In this document: positions 9,101 to 18,103 of the stretch, in pieces | Layout: each line of letters begins with the position of its first letter | Numbering within the stretch: position 1 is the stretch's first letter | Assembly (NCBI RefSeq): GCF_000373185.1 | Contig: NZ_KB890627.1 | Location: 142,327 to 206,326, forward strand | Direction of reading: 5' to 3' | Origin: Segatella paludivivens DSM 17968 = JCM 13650 | Lineage (GTDB): Bacteria > Bacteroidota > Bacteroidia > Bacteroidales > Bacteroidaceae | Length of the DNA: 64,000 nt | Notes under the pieces: model-generated | Told to the model about the DNA's origin: nothing | What the model saw: the letters and a program-made list of their open reading frames with translations, nothing else | Database searches by the model: none | Made by a program: the position numbers and the translations under genes

Positions 9101-10225
9101 ATGCTTGAAATCAAGGTCAGTGACACGGGTGATGGTATTAACGATGAAGAGAAGAAGCATGTCTTTGACCGTTTCTATCAGGTTCATTCTGAGAAAGGAC
9201 AAACCTATGGTGGTAGTGGTATTGGTTTGAGTCTTGTTAAGACATTTGTTGATATGCATGGCGGTACTGTGTCTGTTTCAGACAATCCTGGTGGGGGTGC
9301 TGTCTTTGTTATTTATCTTCCAATACATTATGATTCTACGCAGACGGCTGTTAGGACAGAAGAACTTTCTGAAAAAAGCAACGAAGAAGTTAGATTGGTT
9401 TTGAATCATGATGAAAAGAATGTCAACAAAAAGGATATTCCTGCAATACCTGTATATGCGAATCTTGCTAAATCTGATGTTCTTGTCGTCGATGATTCTG
9501 ATGATTTCTTGTCATTTATGACGGAGGTTTTATCGGCTGATTATAATGTCAGAGTGGCTCATAATGGTATAGAGGCACTTAAACTCGTGGCAGAAAAGAA
9601 ACCAGACATAATTTTATCGGATGTAATGATGCCAGAAATGGATGGTAATCAACTTTGCCGAGAACTGAAGTCTGACATAAATACTAGTGGAATTCCATTT
9701 GTTATCCTTACTGCTAGAATGGCGCAGGAACATAAGATAGAAGGTTTAGAAAATGGTGCTGATGATTATATCACCAAACCGTTTAATATGGACTTGTTGA
9801 ATCTTAAAATACAGAATTTGATTAAATGGCATAAGGGACCAAGACAGAAACTTATCAAACCTAAAATAAAGCAGCTGGAGATTACTTCTGTCGATCAGCA
9901 AATGGTTAACGATGCTACAAAGTATGTTGAGGATAACCTTGATAATACCGATATAAGTGTAGAGACGTTAAGTGCTGACCTAAATATGTCACGCGTGCAG
10001 TTATATAAACGATTACTGTCAGTAACTGGTACAACCCCTTCAGAGTTTATTCGTACCATCAGATTACAGCATGCAGAACAGTTGTTAAGGCAAAGTCAGC
10101 AAGGTGTGAGTGAAATAGCTTATCAGGTAGGATTTAATAATCCACGCTATTTTTCAAAGTACTTCACAGAGATGTATGGAGTCACTCCTTCTCTGTATAA
10201 ACATAAGTTTGAAAAGGATAGATAA
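6101..10225 (+). CDS. Hybrid two-component system protein (HTCS) with propeller sensor
   Basis: A 1374-residue one-protein signalling chain. After a signal peptide (residues 1-23, ending LKAQ), the periplasmic part contains two-component propeller repeats (for example YIWFGTQSGLDRFDG, GALWVGTYKNGVAF, GSLWFGTFNGGMTHY). A Y_Y_Y domain follows (about 715-790), then one membrane helix at about 797-820. The histidine kinase has His856 in NVSHELRTP, with ATP-binding G boxes (DTGDGI, GGSGIGLSL). The receiver domain (about 1125-1240) has phospho-acceptor Asp1174 in LSDVMMPEMDG, and an AraC-type helix-turn-helix fills the last 100 residues. Such proteins sense oligosaccharides in the periplasm and activate neighbouring polysaccharide genes. 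The downstream GH31 and GH2 genes are the likely targets. Confidence 0.96.
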   Translation: MKRLLTVLVILISSISCFNLKAQNNVSFHRLGTHQGLSNSQVNCVFKDSKGYIWFGTQSGLDRFDGFRFKNFFYKYGDDLSLPNNAVDRIQEDIKGNLWIHTAVGFCVYMSDTENFNQSSNQLMQALGMSGTADWVEIDSHKNMWVAVNGRGVYYNEAGKNKSFLFKQNGNGSSVLPSGMVSCITACKGGVIITYNNGILAKLSGKTRKVEWVNRSLLNLHKGALMAHNTYVDLYGNIWVSYLGHTVVWSFKYKKWYASVSQLINEFGIQGVNCNNILVKDLVTDHIGRIWIATDHDGILMLDIRNHTCESYKYDKTNPESIPDNTIQNLFLDNNGALWVGTYKNGVAFYSAEDSKFSTIYLGDVCTIVEDNSGNLWCGTNNEGLVVYNPFTGATHRYRSGETGLGSNAVISSTIAKDGSLWFGTFNGGMTHYKDGHFTSYRATGNPNSLANDNVWALETDTDGNIVIATLGGGLQFLNTLSGKFTTYNSHNSGLPSDFISSISFDGEGNVVIGNAQSFSVFNVKSRKITKYNTTRSGHVFSTSSINQILVDSRGIVWNASASGFSSYEPKSDSLNEISLFPGSQSFVASSVIEDLANTIWVATDKGVSHIVLTNEDDKWNYFVTNYNEIDGLQNRQFNSRAIFLCHNGNVVVGGQDGINIIPPQKTKRSSRQSHALFAGFVLYDKPVDVGVESNGRVILHRALHDGGSLALNHSDDAFTILLASDNVSIPEKSKFLYRLKGFSDKWMLTADGQPAVSFTNLSSGDYKLEVKVVNRDGTQSDIVSTLDIHVNPPFYLSIWAIMLYVALVAVLLYYAKIIFLRRQKEKFMIEQVKRDAKQSKHLDEMKLNFFTNVSHELRTPITLIISPLNNMIKNETDGDNKNMLELIQRNATRLLNMVNQILDFRKMDENQQQLNLLTGDIVEFVKNICNTFNKLVSKDITLTFYSSVGYLFMSFDDDKIGKIINNLLSNAYKFTPAGGRIDVSMRVMYNKDFEGRKENMLEIKVSDTGDGINDEEKKHVFDRFYQVHSEKGQTYGGSGIGLSLVKTFVDMHGGTVSVSDNPGGGAVFVIYLPIHYDSTQTAVRTEELSEKSNEEVRLVLNHDEKNVNKKDIPAIPVYANLAKSDVLVVDDSDDFLSFMTEVLSADYNVRVAHNGIEALKLVAEKKPDIILSDVMMPEMDGNQLCRELKSDINTSGIPFVILTARMAQEHKIEGLENGADDYITKPFNMDLLNLKIQNLIKWHKGPRQKLIKPKIKQLEITSVDQQMVNDATKYVEDNLDNTDISVETLSADLNMSRVQLYKRLLSVTGTTPSEFIRTIRLQHAEQLLRQSQQGVSEIAYQVGFNNPRYFSKYFTEMYGVTPSLYKHKFEKDR

Positions 10226-10352
10226 CATTATATATACGCTTTTGAAACATTTAAACCGGGTCGTGATAATATAGTATCGGGTTTTATTAACATTATATTA
10301 TCTGTTTGATTGATTTTTACAGTATCTTTGCCGTAGAATCAATAAACCTGAA

Positions 10353-13307
10353 ATGAAAATGAAAATCGCAAAAACTTTATTATCTGTTGCCTTGTTTCTA
10401 TGTACCACTTCTGTATATTCAGCAGGATATACGCAACATGGTAACTTCATTACGATTAATGTAAAAAAACAAACTGCACATGGTGCAAAGGTTGTTCGTC
10501 TGCAAGTTGTTGACGACAAAATTATACGTGTTGAGTCTACAAACGAATCGTTATTCAAACCTAAGCAAAGTTTGATTATTGTGCCTCAGAATGCAAAAAC
10601 AAATTTTAAGGTGACTGAAAATGGTGGTAATGTTATCGTTGCCACTTCTGATATCAAAGCTTTTGTTGATGAGAATACTGGCCGTGTTACTTTTAAAGAT
10701 CCAAAGGGTAAAACTATTCTTGCAGAAAGTAATATTGGCGGAAAAACGTTTTCACCGTTTATTGTTCCGGAACGTGAAATTGGTGTTGACAGTCATCTCT
10801 CTGAATCTCAAAAGCATGGTGTTTCATGGCATGCTCTTTTTGACAGTCCTACCGATGAGGCTTTCTATGGATTGGGTCAACATCAGTCCGAGGAACTTAA
10901 TATGAAAAGTAAGAATGAAGATTTGTTCCAATATAATACTAAAGTTAGTGTGCCGTTTGTGGTAAGTAACCATAATTATGGATTGCTTTGGGATAGTTAC
11001 AGCTATTGCCGTTTTGGTAATCCTGATGGTTACAAACAACTCAACAACCTCTTTACACTTTATGACAAAGATGGAAATAAAGGCTCTTTAACTGGTACAT
11101 ATACCCAGAAAGATGGTTATCAAATAGTTCGTGGCGAAGATAGCATATACTATGAGTTCGCACTCCCTGATTTGGCTAAAGTTAAAGCAGGGAAAGATTT
11201 AGGTGTAGGATGTCTGCCTAAAGGATTTAAGCTTAATGGTTCTCATGTTACTTATGAGGGATACATTGAATCTCCTGTAGATAATCTATATCGTTTTATT
11301 TTGTATTATGCTGGATATATGAAGGTATATGTAGACGGGAAGGAAGTTGTACCTCAACGTTGGCGTACTGCATGGAATCCCAATTCATATAAATTCACAG
11401 TGCCTCTTCGCAAAGGTGTTAAAGCAAAGTTGCTCGTTGATTGGTATCCTGACGGAGACGTGAGTTATTGTGGACTTCGTGCCGCCTCTCCACGTAGCGA
11501 GGCTGAACAGGGAAAGCTAAGTATATGGAGCGAGATGACTCCTGATATGGATTATTATTTTATTGCAGGTAAAAATCTCGATGATGTTATTTCTGGATAC
11601 CGTACTCTTACTGGTAAGGCACAGATTTATCCTAAATGGGCACTTGGATTCTGGCAAAGTCGTGAGCGTTATAAGAGTAGTGCCGATATTGAATCTACTT
11701 TGAGTGAATTCCGCAAGCGTCATATTCCTATTGATAATATCGTTCAGGACTGGAATTATTGGAAGACTGATTCTTGGGGAGATCATACATTTGAGTCTTC
11801 TCGCTATCCTAATCCACAGGCAATGCTTGATAGTGTGCATGCTCTTAACGGCCGTTTCATGATATCTGTTTGGCCTAAATTCTATAGCAGTGTTAAGAAC
11901 TATAAGGAGTTGGATGCCAATGGTTGGATGTATCATCAGGCAGTGAAAGATTCTATCTATGACTGGTTAGGATATTTAGGTTCATTCTATGATGCTTATG
12001 CACCAGGTGCCCGTAAGATGTTCTGGCGTCAGATGGACGAGAATCTATATAGTAAATATAAATTTGGTATAGATGCATGGTGGATGGATGCAAGTGAACC
12101 AAATGTACGAGACTGTACTCCAATGTGGTATCGCAAGGCTCTCAGCGGTTCTACCGCTTTAGGTTCTACTACTGAGTATTTCAATGCTTATTCTCTTGTA
12201 AATGCCGACGCTATATATAATGGTCAGCGCAGTGTGAATCCAAATCAGCGTGTATTTCTTCTGACACGTAGTGGATTTGCAGGTGAACAGCGTTACAGCA
12301 CAGCAACATGGAGTGGGGATATAGGTACTCGCTGGGAGGATATGCGTGCACAGATGACAGCGGGAATGAACTATAGTATCAGTGGACTGCCTTTCTGGGG
12401 TATGGATCAAGGAGGTTTCTGTGTAGAAAATCGTTATGTTGCAGCACAACAGTTGTATGATAAAACTGGTGAGGAAAATGAGGATTTGAAAGAATGGAGA
12501 GAGTTGCAGACAAGATGGAATGAATTTGGATGCTTCATACCTTTATATCGTACTCACGGACAATGGCCTTTGCGTGAAGTTTGGAATATAGCACCTGAGA
12601 GTCATCCTGCTTACAAGACCATTGTAGCTTATGACAAACTACGCTATCGTATGATGCCATATATGTATAGTCTGGCTGGTGCTGTTCATTTTAATGATTA
12701 TACCATTATGCGTCCGCTTGTGATGGACTTTAATGGTGATGCCAATGTTTATGATATTAAAAATCAGTGGATGTTTGGTCCTTCTCTGATGGCTTGCCCA
12801 GTGGGTGAGTATAAAGCTCGCAGCCGTAAGATATATCTTCCAAAACAGAGAGGATGGTATGACCTATACACAAATAAATATTACGTAGGTGGGCAGACGA
12901 TTGATGCGGATGCTCCTTACGACAAAATTCCGGTATTCGTGCCCGAAGGTTCAATAATTCCATTTGGTCCTGACATGGAATGGAGCGATGAAAAGCCTGC
13001 AGAATTTGTTAATCTGTATGTATATCAAGGTCATGATGGTGAGTTCACTCTCTATGAGGATGAAGGTACTAATTATAATTATGAGAAAGGTCACTATTCT
13101 ACCATTAAGTTTATATATAATGACAAGACGAATACTTTAGTAATAGGTGACCTTAATGGCAGTTATAACGGTATGGTTAAGAATCGCCGTTTTAATATAG
13201 TATATCATTGTAAGGGACAGACTGTTGCTAATGCATTGGACTTTGACAATATATCTGGTACAATCGTTAAATATACAGGAAAATCTTTGTCTGTAAAATT
13301 GAAATAA
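10353..13307 (+). CDS. GH31 family alpha-glycosidase with PA14 insert (alpha-xylosidase-like)
   Basis: A 984-residue exported enzyme. The signal peptide ends near VYSAG. An N-terminal GH31 beta-sandwich is followed by a PA14-like insert (about residues 255-385, YEGYIESPVDNLYRF to VDWYPDG). The catalytic barrel has the predicted nucleophile Asp579 in WWMDASEP and the predicted acid/base Asp656 in WSGDIGTRWE. A PA14 insert and a WWMDASEP motif are known from GH31 alpha-xylosidases acting on xyloglucan oligosaccharides; alpha-glucosidase activity cannot be excluded. A -7 box TATCTTTG lies at 10323-10330. The stop codon is followed directly by the ATG of the GH2 gene, so the two are co-transcribed. 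Confidence 0.9.
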   Translation: MKMKIAKTLLSVALFLCTTSVYSAGYTQHGNFITINVKKQTAHGAKVVRLQVVDDKIIRVESTNESLFKPKQSLIIVPQNAKTNFKVTENGGNVIVATSDIKAFVDENTGRVTFKDPKGKTILAESNIGGKTFSPFIVPEREIGVDSHLSESQKHGVSWHALFDSPTDEAFYGLGQHQSEELNMKSKNEDLFQYNTKVSVPFVVSNHNYGLLWDSYSYCRFGNPDGYKQLNNLFTLYDKDGNKGSLTGTYTQKDGYQIVRGEDSIYYEFALPDLAKVKAGKDLGVGCLPKGFKLNGSHVTYEGYIESPVDNLYRFILYYAGYMKVYVDGKEVVPQRWRTAWNPNSYKFTVPLRKGVKAKLLVDWYPDGDVSYCGLRAASPRSEAEQGKLSIWSEMTPDMDYYFIAGKNLDDVISGYRTLTGKAQIYPKWALGFWQSRERYKSSADIESTLSEFRKRHIPIDNIVQDWNYWKTDSWGDHTFESSRYPNPQAMLDSVHALNGRFMISVWPKFYSSVKNYKELDANGWMYHQAVKDSIYDWLGYLGSFYDAYAPGARKMFWRQMDENLYSKYKFGIDAWWMDASEPNVRDCTPMWYRKALSGSTALGSTTEYFNAYSLVNADAIYNGQRSVNPNQRVFLLTRSGFAGEQRYSTATWSGDIGTRWEDMRAQMTAGMNYSISGLPFWGMDQGGFCVENRYVAAQQLYDKTGEENEDLKEWRELQTRWNEFGCFIPLYRTHGQWPLREVWNIAPESHPAYKTIVAYDKLRYRMMPYMYSLAGAVHFNDYTIMRPLVMDFNGDANVYDIKNQWMFGPSLMACPVGEYKARSRKIYLPKQRGWYDLYTNKYYVGGQTIDADAPYDKIPVFVPEGSIIPFGPDMEWSDEKPAEFVNLYVYQGHDGEFTLYEDEGTNYNYEKGHYSTIKFIYNDKTNTLVIGDLNGSYNGMVKNRRFNIVYHCKGQTVANALDFDNISGTIVKYTGKSLSVKLK

Positions 13308-15776
13308 ATGAAAAATAAGTCTGCTTTATTATTATTGGCATTATTGTTTACTGTCACGGCTTCTGCTGTAGACAGTAAACGATTTGTTGATAACTGGTTG
13401 TTTACGTTGGGTGATTCTGCAAAGATGTCATTGCATGATTATAATGATTCTTCTTGGCGAAAACTTACTTTGCCGCACGATTGGGCTATTGAGGGTGATT
13501 TTCTTGCTACAAATCCATCTGGAGCGAGTGGCGGTGCATTACCTGGTGGCATAGGTTGGTATCGCAAGCATTTTGATATAAACGATTACTCAAAAGCCAA
13601 AAGATATTATATTGATTTTGATGGCGTGTATATGAATTCAACCGTATATGTGAATGGCATAGAATTGGGTACACGACCTTATGGATATAGTAGTTTTAGA
13701 TATGATATTACGCAGTATGTAAAGAAGAATGGAAATGTTGTCGCGGTGCGTGTTGACAATTCAGATCAACCTAACAGTAGATGGTATAGCGGATGTGGCA
13801 TTTATCGTAATGTATATTTAGTTGAAACTGGTAACATCCATGTTGCCCATTGGGGAACTTTCGTCACGGCTTCACAGAGTGGTGATATGAATATTGATAT
13901 CAGTATTGATAACAAAACAAATTCAAAAGACAAAATAACAGTGCGCAATAGCATTGTTGATTTTCATGGGCGAATTGTAGCCGTTTCATCTTCTGCCTCA
14001 TTAGCTAATGAAAATGCGATAACAGTTAATAAACAGCATATTTCTGTTCAGAATCCAATTCTTTGGTCGGTAGATAATCCTACTATATATATCTTGCGAA
14101 CAGAACTTTTACGTGGAAAGAAAGTTGTTGATACTTATACCACTAAGTTTGGTTTCCGTTCTTTTAAGTTTGATGCCGTTACCGGCTTTTGGCTTAACGG
14201 AAAGAATATGAAAATAAATGGCGTATGCGATCATCATGATTTAGGATGTCTTGGTACAGCAATACATAAGGATGCTATCATTCGTAAATTGTCCCTTTTA
14301 AAGGAAATGGGTTGTAATGCCATAAGGTGTTCACATAATCCTCCTGCACCAGAGTTACTTGATGCATGTGATTCTCTTGGTTTCATGGTTTTGGATGAGA
14401 GCTTTGATATGTGGCATCAAAAAAAGACAAAGAATGATTATGCTCGTTTCTTTGATAAATGGTTTGAACGTGACTTGACTGATTTGGTTGTTCGTGATCG
14501 CAATCATCCTTCTGTAATCATGTGGAGCATCGGAAACGAAGTTCTTGAGCAATGGAATTCTGCTTCGGCAGATAAGCTTACTCCTGAGCAGGCAAACCTG
14601 ATACTTAATGCAGGGCACGATGCTTCTTCTCTTGGAGGAAAGGAACTTAACGTCAATGCAAAACTTACACGTAGATTGGCTGAGATTGTGAAGATTTTGG
14701 ATTCTACACGTCCTGTCACTGCTGGATGCAACGAACCTTCTCCAGAAAACAATCTGTTTAAGAGTGAAGCTTTAGATATAATAGGATATAATTATCACAT
14801 TAATAATATAAAGGATGTACCACATAACTTCCATAGCAAACCTTTTATAATGACAGAGTCGGTGTCTGCATTGCAGACTCGCGGAAACTATATAATGCCA
14901 AGCGATACAATTTATATGGCACCAAAAGAGTGGTGGCTTCCATATACAGATCCGTCTTTCATGTGCAGTGCATACGATAATATGCACGCCTCATGGAGCA
15001 GCACACATGAGCAGACATGGGATGTGGTGAAAAATAATCCATTTGTGAGTGGGCAGTTCATTTGGACAGGATGGGATTATATCGGAGAGCCAACTCCTTA
15101 TGGTTTCCCAGCACGAAGTAGTTATTTTGGAATCATAGATCTGGCAGGTTTCCCAAAGGATATATATTATATGTATCAGAGTGAATGGACATCCAAGCCA
15201 GTATTGCATTTGTTTCCTCATTGGAATTGGCTACCGGGACAGACGATAGATATGTGGTGCTATTATAATAATGCTGACGAAGTAGAATTGTTTGTAAACA
15301 ATGTCAGTCAAGGAGTGAGACGCAAGCTACCTCATGAATATCATGTTATGTGGAGAGTGAAGTTTGAACCAGGTGAAGTGAGAGTTGTTGCAAAAAAGGA
15401 TGGAAACATTGTGCGTGAACAAACAATACATACTGCAGGCATGCCAGATCATATAAGACTTACTGCAGATCGTAGTTCAAATAGGCATGGCGGATTGATT
15501 TTTGTTACAGCAGAGATTGTTGATAAAGACGATAATCTTTGCCCGTGGGCTGATAATCAGATATTCTTTAATGTAGATGGCGAGGCTTCTATTGCTGGTG
15601 TAGATAATGGATGTCAAACATCAATGGAGCGTTTTAAGGCCAACAACCGTAAAGTCTTTTTCGGACGTTGCCTTGTTGTTTTAAAGACATCTGATACTTC
15701 TGGAAAGATAGAGCTAACAGGAAGAGCAATTGATTTGAAAAATGGACATATATGGATTAACAACATTAGTTATTAA
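13308..15776 (+). CDS. GH2 family beta-galactosidase-type glycosidase
   Basis: An 822-residue exported enzyme with a signal peptide ending near TASAVDS. The sugar-binding domain (about 25-170) contains LPHDWAIEGDF and GGIGWYRKHF, typical of GH2. An immunoglobulin-like domain and a TIM barrel follow, with acid/base Glu411 in WSIGNE and nucleophile Glu517 in FIMTESVSA. A DUF4982-like domain with ELFVNN lies after the barrel (about 620-700), and a C-terminal domain completes the protein. GH2 covers beta-galactosidase, beta-glucuronidase and beta-mannosidase; the N-terminal and barrel motifs favour beta-galactosidase. With the GH31 enzyme it could trim xylosyl and galactosyl side chains of xyloglucan, but that substrate is inference. 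No SusC/SusD pair is adjacent. Confidence 0.9.
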   Translation: MKNKSALLLLALLFTVTASAVDSKRFVDNWLFTLGDSAKMSLHDYNDSSWRKLTLPHDWAIEGDFLATNPSGASGGALPGGIGWYRKHFDINDYSKAKRYYIDFDGVYMNSTVYVNGIELGTRPYGYSSFRYDITQYVKKNGNVVAVRVDNSDQPNSRWYSGCGIYRNVYLVETGNIHVAHWGTFVTASQSGDMNIDISIDNKTNSKDKITVRNSIVDFHGRIVAVSSSASLANENAITVNKQHISVQNPILWSVDNPTIYILRTELLRGKKVVDTYTTKFGFRSFKFDAVTGFWLNGKNMKINGVCDHHDLGCLGTAIHKDAIIRKLSLLKEMGCNAIRCSHNPPAPELLDACDSLGFMVLDESFDMWHQKKTKNDYARFFDKWFERDLTDLVVRDRNHPSVIMWSIGNEVLEQWNSASADKLTPEQANLILNAGHDASSLGGKELNVNAKLTRRLAEIVKILDSTRPVTAGCNEPSPENNLFKSEALDIIGYNYHINNIKDVPHNFHSKPFIMTESVSALQTRGNYIMPSDTIYMAPKEWWLPYTDPSFMCSAYDNMHASWSSTHEQTWDVVKNNPFVSGQFIWTGWDYIGEPTPYGFPARSSYFGIIDLAGFPKDIYYMYQSEWTSKPVLHLFPHWNWLPGQTIDMWCYYNNADEVELFVNNVSQGVRRKLPHEYHVMWRVKFEPGEVRVVAKKDGNIVREQTIHTAGMPDHIRLTADRSSNRHGGLIFVTAEIVDKDDNLCPWADNQIFFNVDGEASIAGVDNGCQTSMERFKANNRKVFFGRCLVVLKTSDTSGKIELTGRAIDLKNGHIWINNISY

Positions 15777-15799
15777 TTGATTGGGTTTTTTGAATTTGG

Positions 15800-15827
15800 T
15801 CTTGCATACATGTGAATGTATGCAAGA
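15800..15827. terminator. Bidirectional terminator between the GH2 and AraC genes
   Basis: A perfect 11-bp stem (15800-15810 with 15817-15827, loop TGTGAA) followed by TTTCATTTT lies between two convergent genes. It could end transcription of both. Confidence 0.7.
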
Positions 15828-15949
15828 TTTCATTTTCAGATATTAAATATGTTGCAATCTTGCTGGCATGAATTCTGCCACAATCCAATATGTTTTTTTT
15901 AAGTGTTGATTTCGATTTGTATGTAAAGCCTATTTTTTACAAATTGGTG

Positions 15950-16894
15950 TTATTTGAGATAATTATATAAATTGAGTTCTATTTTGTTGGCAGCAACGTC
16001 CCCTTTGTGGCTTTTGCATCTTTTGCGATATTCTTTTGGTGATATTCCAACATATTGTTTAAAGTACTTGCCGAAAAAAGTTTGCGTTGGAAAATTAAGC
16101 TTATCAGCAATTTCTTTTATACTGATGTTGGTAAATCCCAACATTTGTTTTGAATCAAGGATAACTCTGCTTATAATCCATTTCAGAGCAGTTACACCAG
16201 TCTTTGCTTTTATTATCTCAGAGAAGTAACTATATGAGAGACATTGCTCTGCTGCATAAAAAGCAACATTTCTTTCAGTTCTATAATGTAAGTCGAGTGA
16301 AACAATAAACTTTTGCATGATTTCGTCATTCCTATCTGGTGCAGTCAATTCTATGGGTTGATTGATAAGATATTGATTTAATATCTCATAAAACAAAGTG
16401 CTGGCTTGGGATTTGATAAGTTCCGTTAGGACACTACGCCTACGTTCATCCATTTCACAAGACATCTCATAATTAATGCGTTCTTCAATAGAGGACATTA
16501 AACCTATAATATATTCATATTGTTGATCAGTCATTGTAAGTTTTGGATTATTTCTGATATACATCTGACTTCTTACATTCAGAAGATTAGAAATCAATGG
16601 TAGTATAAAATCCAATTTTGGTTTAATGATCAGTCCTTCAAAGTCTTTGCTGACATTGTGAACTGTTAAGAACCCTGCAGGAGAATAAAAAAACATTTCT
16701 TTCTCTTTAATACAGTAATAGTTTAGCCCAGATTCAATATCTATACTACCTTTCGTGCATAGACAAATTACTAATCCAATGGATGCATCTGCTGAGACAA
16801 TTTCACCAGACTTTATAAGATCTTCTGCGAAATCTGGCAGATGGTGATATTCAAATGGGAGCTGAAGAGCATTTTGGTTATTACTATCAAACAT
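15950..16894 (-). CDS. AraC family transcriptional regulator
   Basis: A 314-residue protein. Its N-terminal part resembles an AraC-type cupin sensor (VSADASIGLVICLCTKGSIDIES, MFFYSPAGFLTVH). The last 100 residues form two helix-turn-helix units (YFSEIIKAKTGVTALKWIISRV, and ISIKEIADKLNFPTQTFFGKYFKQYVGISPKEYRKRC). It is transcribed away from the adaptor/RND/TolC operon with 189 bases between the start codons, an arrangement typical of local regulators of efflux pumps. A minus-strand -7 box (CAAATATA at 16928-16935 on the plus strand) precedes it. Confidence 0.9.
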   Translation of the reverse strand: MFDSNNQNALQLPFEYHHLPDFAEDLIKSGEIVSADASIGLVICLCTKGSIDIESGLNYYCIKEKEMFFYSPAGFLTVHNVSKDFEGLIIKPKLDFILPLISNLLNVRSQMYIRNNPKLTMTDQQYEYIIGLMSSIEERINYEMSCEMDERRRSVLTELIKSQASTLFYEILNQYLINQPIELTAPDRNDEIMQKFIVSLDLHYRTERNVAFYAAEQCLSYSYFSEIIKAKTGVTALKWIISRVILDSKQMLGFTNISIKEIADKLNFPTQTFFGKYFKQYVGISPKEYRKRCKSHKGDVAANKIELNLYNYLK

Positions 16895-17020
16895 AATTAT
16901 TTCTTATTTAGTGAAACATTTACTCGACAAATATACTAATTTATTGGCATTGTTTTAGCGTTTTTGTGCTACTTTTATTGCCGAGTTGGCAAATAGGACA
17001 ATCTACTAATGTTATCAACC

Positions 17021-17051
17021 TTGCTACTGAATACTATTAATACTAATTTTG
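17021..17051 (+). promoter_or_regulatory. Promoter of the RND efflux operon
   Basis: TTG at 17021-17023, 20 bases, then TAATTTTG at 17044-17051 fits the Bacteroidetes promoter. It lies downstream of an in-frame ATG at 17009 and so argues that this ATG is not the true start of the adaptor gene. Confidence 0.55.
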
Positions 17052-17083
17052 TAGCGTTTTATAACAAATTTATATATAGAGAA

Positions 17084-18103
17084 ATGAAAGTAAAAGGATT
17101 GATTGTGTTTTTGATGGTAACGATTGTTTTATCAAGTTGTTCCAACGGAAAAAAAACAAATGGCTTGAAAGCTATTAATGTAAGTGTTTTAACGGTAAGC
17201 GGTACAGATGAAGCTACTACCAAGACTTATGTCGGTACGGTAGAAGAATCGTATGGTTCGCAGTTAAGTTTTGCTACAATGGGCACCGTTTCTCAAGTTT
17301 TTGCAGACGAAGGCAAGTTTGTTAAGAAAGGTGATGTGCTGGCAGTCCTTGATAAGCAGACCTTAAATAATACATATGATATTGCGAAGTCTACATTGGC
17401 ACAGACGCAAGATGCATATCGTCGTATGAACCTACTATATAAGAAAGGTAGTCTACCTGAAATCAAGTTTATCGAGATACAGACACAACTTGCTCAGGCA
17501 CAAGCTGCAGCGCGTATTGCAAGAAAAAATCTTGGAGATTGTGTATTGCGTGCACCGTTTGGTGGTTACATTTCTCAGCGCAGTGTTGATATGGGTAATA
17601 ATGTTATTCCAGGACAAAGTTGCTTTAAGCTTGTGAAATTAGACAATATAAAGGTGAAAGTTTCTATCCCTGAAAAAGAGATTGCAACTATCCATGTAGG
17701 ACAGCCAGTTCATTTTAATGTTGCTGCTTTGAACAACCGTATGTTTACTGCCAATGTAAAGGAAAAGGGAGTACAGGCAAATCCATTGAGTCATACTTAT
17801 GATATTAAATTAGAAATGACGAATAGCGATAGAGCTTTATTGCCTGGTATGGTATGTAATGTTGCTATCAATCAGTCAGGTGAAAGCAATTGTATCGTAG
17901 TGCCACAGAATGCTGTTCTTGTTGATGGTCAAGGCACATACGTTTGGGTAGCTGATGGAAATAAGAGCATGCGCCGCAATGTAACAGCTGGTGATGTTAG
18001 TAGTCAGGGTACTGTAATAACGATGGGATTGAATGTTGGTGACAGAATAATTGTGAGCGGACAGGATAATATAAGTGAGGGTTCTAAAATAAAGATTCAA
18101 TGA
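17084..18103 (+). CDS. RND efflux periplasmic adaptor (membrane fusion lipoprotein)
   Basis: A 339-residue lipoprotein when started at ATG 17084, which gives a clean lipoprotein signal (MKVKGLIVFLMVTIVLSSC, lipid-bearing Cys19). The in-frame ATG at 17009 would put 25 odd residues before the signal and lies upstream of the promoter. Barrel-sandwich halves (GTVSQVFADEGKFVKKGDVLAVL and CVLRAPFGGYISQ) flank a coiled-coil hairpin rich in Ala and Gln. Beta-barrel and membrane-proximal domains follow. It links the inner-membrane pump with the outer-membrane channel. It overlaps the next gene by ATGA, a sign of translational coupling. Confidence 0.93.
   Translation: MKVKGLIVFLMVTIVLSSCSNGKKTNGLKAINVSVLTVSGTDEATTKTYVGTVEESYGSQLSFATMGTVSQVFADEGKFVKKGDVLAVLDKQTLNNTYDIAKSTLAQTQDAYRRMNLLYKKGSLPEIKFIEIQTQLAQAQAAARIARKNLGDCVLRAPFGGYISQRSVDMGNNVIPGQSCFKLVKLDNIKVKVSIPEKEIATIHVGQPVHFNVAALNNRMFTANVKEKGVQANPLSHTYDIKLEMTNSDRALLPGMVCNVAINQSGESNCIVVPQNAVLVDGQGTYVWVADGNKSMRRNVTAGDVSSQGTVITMGLNVGDRIIVSGQDNISEGSKIKIQ

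Noticed and set aside
10240..10290. Terminator after the hybrid regulator
   Set aside because: AAACC/GGTTT and GATA/TATC can pair but the stem is broken by a large asymmetric loop and lacks a T-run.
17009..17083. Longer N-terminus for the efflux adaptor
   Set aside because: The extension contains the promoter and would bury the lipoprotein signal that starts cleanly at 17084.
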